Positions 60,817 through 64,000 of a stretch of 64,000 nt of DNA are shown here, one piece after another (the first letter of the stretch is position 1; every line of letters starts with the position of its first letter). The stretch covers positions 5,456,001-5,520,000 of the forward strand of contig NZ_CP150300.1 of assembly GCF_037991315.1 (NCBI RefSeq), in the 5' to 3' direction. Under the pieces are notes generated by a model. That model was not told where the DNA came from and ran no database searches. It worked only from the letters and a program-made list of their open reading frames with translations. Position numbers and translations under genes: made by a program. Source of the stretch: Paenibacillus sp. FSL H8-0079. GTDB taxonomy: Bacteria > Bacillota > Bacilli > Paenibacillales > Paenibacillaceae.

Positions 60817-61653
60817 TTATCCCAAATGATTAAGACTAAGGGCATTTATTAAAGATTCCTTCATGTTCTGAATAAACTCGGCGCGAGTTTCAGGAGAAAG
60901 TTCCAACAGAGACAGATAAGGATTCAAGTCCTCCAGTTCAACTAATAGTAGTTCTCCTGATGGTGTGCGACATGCATCCACACGTTGAATACCACAGTCA
61001 ATGTTATTCCAATCAATAAACTTTTGAGCAAAAGATAAATCTTGTTCACTAGGTGTATATTCTTTCAATTCCCAACGCTTATCTTTATCCGGTGCATACA
61101 ATGCGTATTGATAGTTCTTGTCAATGAAGTAGAAGGATACCTCGTACTCAAAAGGGATAAACGGTTGCACCAGAATACTATGCTGTTCATTATCAATTTC
61201 ATTAGTTAGTTCTTCTTTAGAAATTTTCTTCATGCCAATGGAATCAGCACCATCTTTTGGTTTGACAATGAATTGTTCTACCTCAGGTAGAAATTTAACA
61301 TTCTCAACGGAATCTATCGTGGGTATAACCGGGAAATTTACATTTGTTAATTCCAGCAAATACTCTTTTCCATTCATATCTGCTTTGCCATTGAATGAAT
61401 TGTAAGTATTTAGTTGCTTATCTACTATTCTCTTACGAAAAGCTTGATACTTTTCTTTAAAATTGGCAACAGGACCTGCATTTCGAAAGACAATTAAATC
61501 GACAACATCCTCGAAGCTCTCCATATCCTCCGGATGACAAATAATCAAGTCAAACTCTTCTCTAAGTTGGGAAGTGAGATACAGGTCTTCTTCATAATAG
61601 TTTCTGCCTTTAGCTGGATAGTAAAGGTCTGTTACCAATAACAACTTCTTCAA
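60817..61653 (-). CDS. ATP-grasp-domain protein
   Basis: This 278-residue protein begins MKKLLLVTDLYYPAKGRNYY and shows an ATP-grasp pattern: the lysine strand EQFIVKPKDGADSIGM, the adenine-loop HSILVQPFIPFEYEVSFYFI, and acidic metal ligands in CGIQRVDACRTPSGELLLVE and ELEDLNPYLSLLEL. ATP-grasp ligases join a carboxylate to an amine, thiol or imidazole through an acyl phosphate. The partner is unknown; relatives occur in peptide modification and small-molecule synthesis. It is monocistronic, with start ATG 61653 and AGGTGTTCC upstream. Confidence 0.75.
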   Translation of the reverse strand: MKKLLLVTDLYYPAKGRNYYEEDLYLTSQLREEFDLIICHPEDMESFEDVVDLIVFRNAGPVANFKEKYQAFRKRIVDKQLNTYNSFNGKADMNGKEYLLELTNVNFPVIPTIDSVENVKFLPEVEQFIVKPKDGADSIGMKKISKEELTNEIDNEQHSILVQPFIPFEYEVSFYFIDKNYQYALYAPDKDKRWELKEYTPSEQDLSFAQKFIDWNNIDCGIQRVDACRTPSGELLLVELEDLNPYLSLLELSPETRAEFIQNMKESLINALSLNHLG

Positions 61654-61998
61654 ATAGGAACACCTAACTTTCGTATTCTTCTTATTAACCCATTCTTAAC
61701 ATATTATACGATGTTAATCTCCTATTCAAAGAAAATAAGAAAATGCGATAAGCGAACCACCCATTCATGTGGACGACTTTGTGATCAAATGATTAATCAT
61801 ATTTAATGGCCTCCACAATATGCTTTGTTTTCACAATTGTATTGGATAAGTGTAAAAAACACACATTTCCTACAAAATCAGTGCATAATAATAAATAAAA
61901 ATACATTTCCCACTAATTGCGACAAATTTTTTTCATTTATTTTGAAAATATTTTCACTGATTATGACAACGCACACCCTGCGACTGATAAAGTTGAGA
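61654..61998. other. Gene-free stretch upstream of the ATP-grasp gene
   Basis: These 345 bp are AT-rich and hold the ATP-grasp promoter. No gene or repeat is visible. Confidence 0.5.
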
Positions 61999-62106
61999 TC
62001 ATTCACTTAGTGTTCCCTGTGAAACACCAAAGATTTGTGAAAATTAAATTTGATTAAGCTTGTTCAGCTTTCTAATGTATTTAAGCTTTTCCCCTTTGCT
62101 CTTCAT
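61999..62106 (-). pseudogene. XRE-type regulator remnant with in-frame stop
   Basis: ATG 62106 with AGAGGGTG upstream encodes MKSKGEKLKYIRKLNKLNQI, then TAA, then FSQIFGVSQGTLSE. This is the start of a phage-repressor-type helix-turn-helix; the TAA replaces an expected Glu codon and the C-terminal part is lost. It marks former mobile or phage DNA. Confidence 0.6.
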
Positions 62107-62132
62107 TTTATATTCACCCTCTGTCCATAAAG

Positions 62133-62169
62133 AAAAAAAATCCCCAAGAAATATTACTGTTCATGGGGA
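62133..62169 (-). terminator. Isolated terminator
   Basis: TCCCCA and TGGGGA arms are followed by T8 on the minus strand. The gene it served, to the right, is no longer recognisable. Confidence 0.65.
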
Positions 62170-62839
62170 CTGTTAAAGTTAGTTATAAAGTTTGTATGCA
62201 AAAGGATTTTTATTACTAACATCATATAAAAATACCCCTGTTTATTTTTAGTCTGAAAACAGAACTCAAGAAGAAGAACAATGAACATTTGAGCTTAATT
62301 TACTCTTCATCCCCGTCGTCTCAATTGATGATATAAACCACATCCTGATTGGGTTTACGCGTATATATTGTAAAAAAATAAAAATAACTGTCCCCAAAAC
62401 ACCCTCTCTCCAATCTGCCCCAATCCCTTACCCCACAAGGCTTCACCGCCATTTCCGAGATAAAAATAACTGTCCCAAAAACTCTGAGAAAAAGCCCTGA
62501 AAACTGGAAAGAAACTGGTTCAATTGTGAACGAAAACAACTAATAATTCGTGTCCTTGAAGGGATAGAGAAGTGCCTGAGAAAAGCAAAGATCGGCATTT
62601 AAAACGCCTGGGTAAGAGCCTGGGAAATGCCTGAATCAACTACTTTCAATCCCCCAAAAGCCTTGAGTAGCCTGGGTTTCTGCTTGTTTATCTATTCGGG
62701 ATTTGGATGAGAATTCCCTGCTGGGATGCTTTCAGGAACGAGAAAAAGACTGGAACAATGGTTGAGAAATAGCGGCAACCAGGTTCCAGCCTTTGGTGGT
62801 TTGGGGACAGTTAATTTTAGTAGGGACGGTAAAAATAAA
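62170..62839. other. Gene-free, repeat-bearing stretch before the IS3 element
   Basis: No gene is supported. The region carries three copies of a short GGGGACAGTTA-type repeat and several recurring GCCTGGG words at 62570-62690, as in degraded non-coding mobile DNA. Confidence 0.5.
62378..62820. repeat. Three copies of a TAAAAATAACTGTCCC(C)AAAA repeat
   Basis: Direct copies lie at about 62378-62399 and 62461-62480, and an inverted, diverged copy (TTGGGGACAGTTAATTTTAG) at 62801-62820. The arrangement suggests a REP-like element or the ends of a small vanished mobile element. Confidence 0.5.
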
Positions 62840-62864
62840 TGGACCTATGTCAAAAAAGTAGACA

Positions 62865-63701
62865 CTACGCTGCGGATTTGTCCGTAAATTTCATCGCAAA
62901 ACGAGCAGGGGAAAGATACCCTAGCGCGCCATGCATTCGCTTGCGGTTGTAATAGAACTCAATGTACTGGTAGATGGCAGTATAAGCCTCTTCCGGCGTC
63001 TTAAAACGAGGATTGCAGTAAATGAGTTCCTTCTTTAAAATACTGTGCCATGACTCAATACAGGCGTTATCATAACAGTTTCCTCGGCGGCTCATGCTTG
63101 ATTCCATTCCGTATGATTTTAGTTGCTCCACGTATTCTTTTGACGTGTATTGAGAGCCGCGATCCGAGTGATGGAGTAATCCCGGAGCGGGGCGTTTGGC
63201 CTTGTAAGCTTCCTCCAGTGCACCCATCACCAAACTGGTTTCCATATGGTTATATAGACGCCAGCCTACAATTTCACGTGTGCACAAATCCAGAACGCTG
63301 GCGAGATATAGACGACCTCCTCGGCAAGGAATGTAGGTGATGTCGGTAACCCATACCGTATTCGGTTTGGACGTTTTAAATTGCTGATTCAGCGTATTTG
63401 GCGCAAGAGGATTGTCGTGTTTGGAATCCGTCGTCTGAACGCGATATTTGGGCATGACCACAGAACGTAGATTCATTTGACGCATGTATATACTGACGGT
63501 ACGGGAAGAGATTCGCAACCCTTCTAAATGGAGCAGATACGTAATTTTAGGGCTTCCGCACCGCATCTGGTGGTCGTAAAAATGATAGCGAATACGCTTC
63601 ATGACCTCGGCTTTTCGGTTCTGCCGCTTGCTGGTTTGGTCCATTCGCCATTTGTAATATCCGCTCCGTGATACTTGAAAGGTTCTGCACATCTTCTCCA
63701 A
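62865..63701 (-). CDS. IS3 transposase orfB (catalytic part)
   Basis: The 278 residues given begin at an ATG inside the frame (MEKMCRTFQVSRSGYYKWRM). The DDE integrase core has Asp in VWVTDITYIP, Asp in LLHHSDRGSQYTSKEYVEQL and Glu in DNACIESWHSILKKEL. The frame is open further upstream into orfA, and the two frames meet in the -1 direction at seven A residues followed by G (63773-63779), so the natural product is an OrfAB fusion. No damage is seen. Confidence 0.9.
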   Translation of the reverse strand: MEKMCRTFQVSRSGYYKWRMDQTSKRQNRKAEVMKRIRYHFYDHQMRCGSPKITYLLHLEGLRISSRTVSIYMRQMNLRSVVMPKYRVQTTDSKHDNPLAPNTLNQQFKTSKPNTVWVTDITYIPCRGGRLYLASVLDLCTREIVGWRLYNHMETSLVMGALEEAYKAKRPAPGLLHHSDRGSQYTSKEYVEQLKSYGMESSMSRRGNCYDNACIESWHSILKKELIYCNPRFKTPEEAYTAIYQYIEFYYNRKRMHGALGYLSPARFAMKFTDKSAA

Positions 63702-63739
63702 AGAAAACTCGGAGCGATGATCTTCTACAAACTGAAATC

Positions 63740-64000
63740 TTAGCTCTTTGGTTTGCTGAAGATGTGCACTGCTTTTTTTACAATCGCCAGTTCTTCTTGT
63801 GTATCCGCGAGCGTGTGCTCTTTCTCTTGAAGCAACCGGCGCATCTCTTGGAGTTCTGCTTCCAGTTGTTTCACTCGATCTACGCTGGCAACAGGCTCAT
63901 GTTTTAGTTCGCGGTACTTACTCATCCATTGGTGCAACGTACTTTTTGGAATGTTGAGTTCTTCTGCCAAATCTCCAAGTGTCTTCGTCTGCTCTTGAAT
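63740..64000 (-). CDS. IS3 transposase orfA, partial
   Basis: The visible C-terminal 86 residues include a helix-turn-helix (TLGDLAEELNIPKSTLHQWM) and a leucine-zipper coiled coil (VKQLEAELQEMRRLLQEKEH), the OrfA layout. It runs past the right edge of the window, so the start is not seen. It overlaps the orfB frame at the slippery A-run. Confidence 0.85.
   Translation of the reverse strand: MQEQTKTLGDLAEELNIPKSTLHQWMSKYRELKHEPVASVDRVKQLEAELQEMRRLLQEKEHTLADTQEELAIVKKAVHIFSKPKS

Larger units (their letters stand above)
62840..64000. mobile_element. IS3-family element, running off the window
   Basis: The right end is probably TGGACCTATGTC at 62840, followed by the transposase frames orfB and orfA on the minus strand. 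The left end lies beyond the window. The orfB end is 25 bp from the element end, as is usual for IS3. Confidence 0.8.

Noticed and set aside
62321..62539. 72-residue minus-strand frame
   Set aside because: It is composed largely of the short repeats and has no ribosome site.

Overview
The window fits a low-to-moderate GC Firmicute of the Paenibacillus type. Evidence: sporulation genes (ylbJ, yunB, a LytH-like M23 peptidase), AGGAGG-type ribosome sites with many TTG and GTG starts, an S-layer-homology protein, paired AraC regulators with sugar genes, and gene neighbourhoods (M23/yunB, lipA-yutD) known from Bacillaceae and Paenibacillaceae. No rRNA, tRNA, CRISPR array or replication origin was seen.

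1-19 kb is mostly ordinary chromosome: M3 peptidase, two small proteins, an IS630 element that has replaced the 3' end of a DUF2225 gene, truncated haemoglobin, ylbJ, NAD kinase, lipA-yutD, M23 peptidase, yunB, the pentose-phosphate genes zwf and gnd, an HxlR regulator, an AraC/GH88 pair and an SLH protein.

19.2-29.4 kb is an accessory array of small minus-strand genes resembling polymorphic-toxin immunity genes (SUKH, barstar and several unnamed families), with several frameshifted or truncated members. No toxin is visible. A Gfo/Idh oxidoreductase/AraC pair and an ECF sigma/anti-sigma pair interrupt it.

29.4-37.4 kb is a plus-strand membrane-lipid locus: mprF, a PAP2 phosphatase, a broken histidine kinase, DedA, two paralogous phospholipid-methyltransferase-like genes and an intact two-component system. 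Three of its promoters carry the same triple heptamer motif with identical spacing (0, +11, +34), which suggests one regulon.

37.5-45.4 kb is an oxidoreductase cluster (three SDRs, a quinone-reductase-like MDR, an Old Yellow Enzyme, an aldo/keto reductase) with a TetR regulator and repeated AGAAYG-NN-CRTTCT-like palindromes. It contains a MITE whose ends match the IS630 ends, and closes with a decayed GH95 fucosidase fragment.

45.5-59.6 kb is the most unusual part: a compact, visibly AT-rich island carrying what look like second copies of core DNA genes without their normal partners. It has gyrA (no gyrB) with Val at quinolone position 83, uvrA (no uvrB) lacking the insertion domain, recA, a primary-type sigma factor with changed promoter-contact residues, two CarD-like regulators, a LexA-boxed Y-family polymerase with YolD, an endonuclease III, an RNase-H-fold DUF429 protein and small unknowns. 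Three promoters in the island share TTGAC(A/T)-N9-TATA(A/C)T, a spacing unsuited to the housekeeping sigma. My reading, which is inference, is a self-contained DNA-damage or topoisomerase-poison tolerance module with its own transcription machinery.

59.6-64 kb is decayed DNA: gene fragments, an ATP-grasp gene, an XRE-regulator remnant, short repeats and an IS3 element running off the window end.
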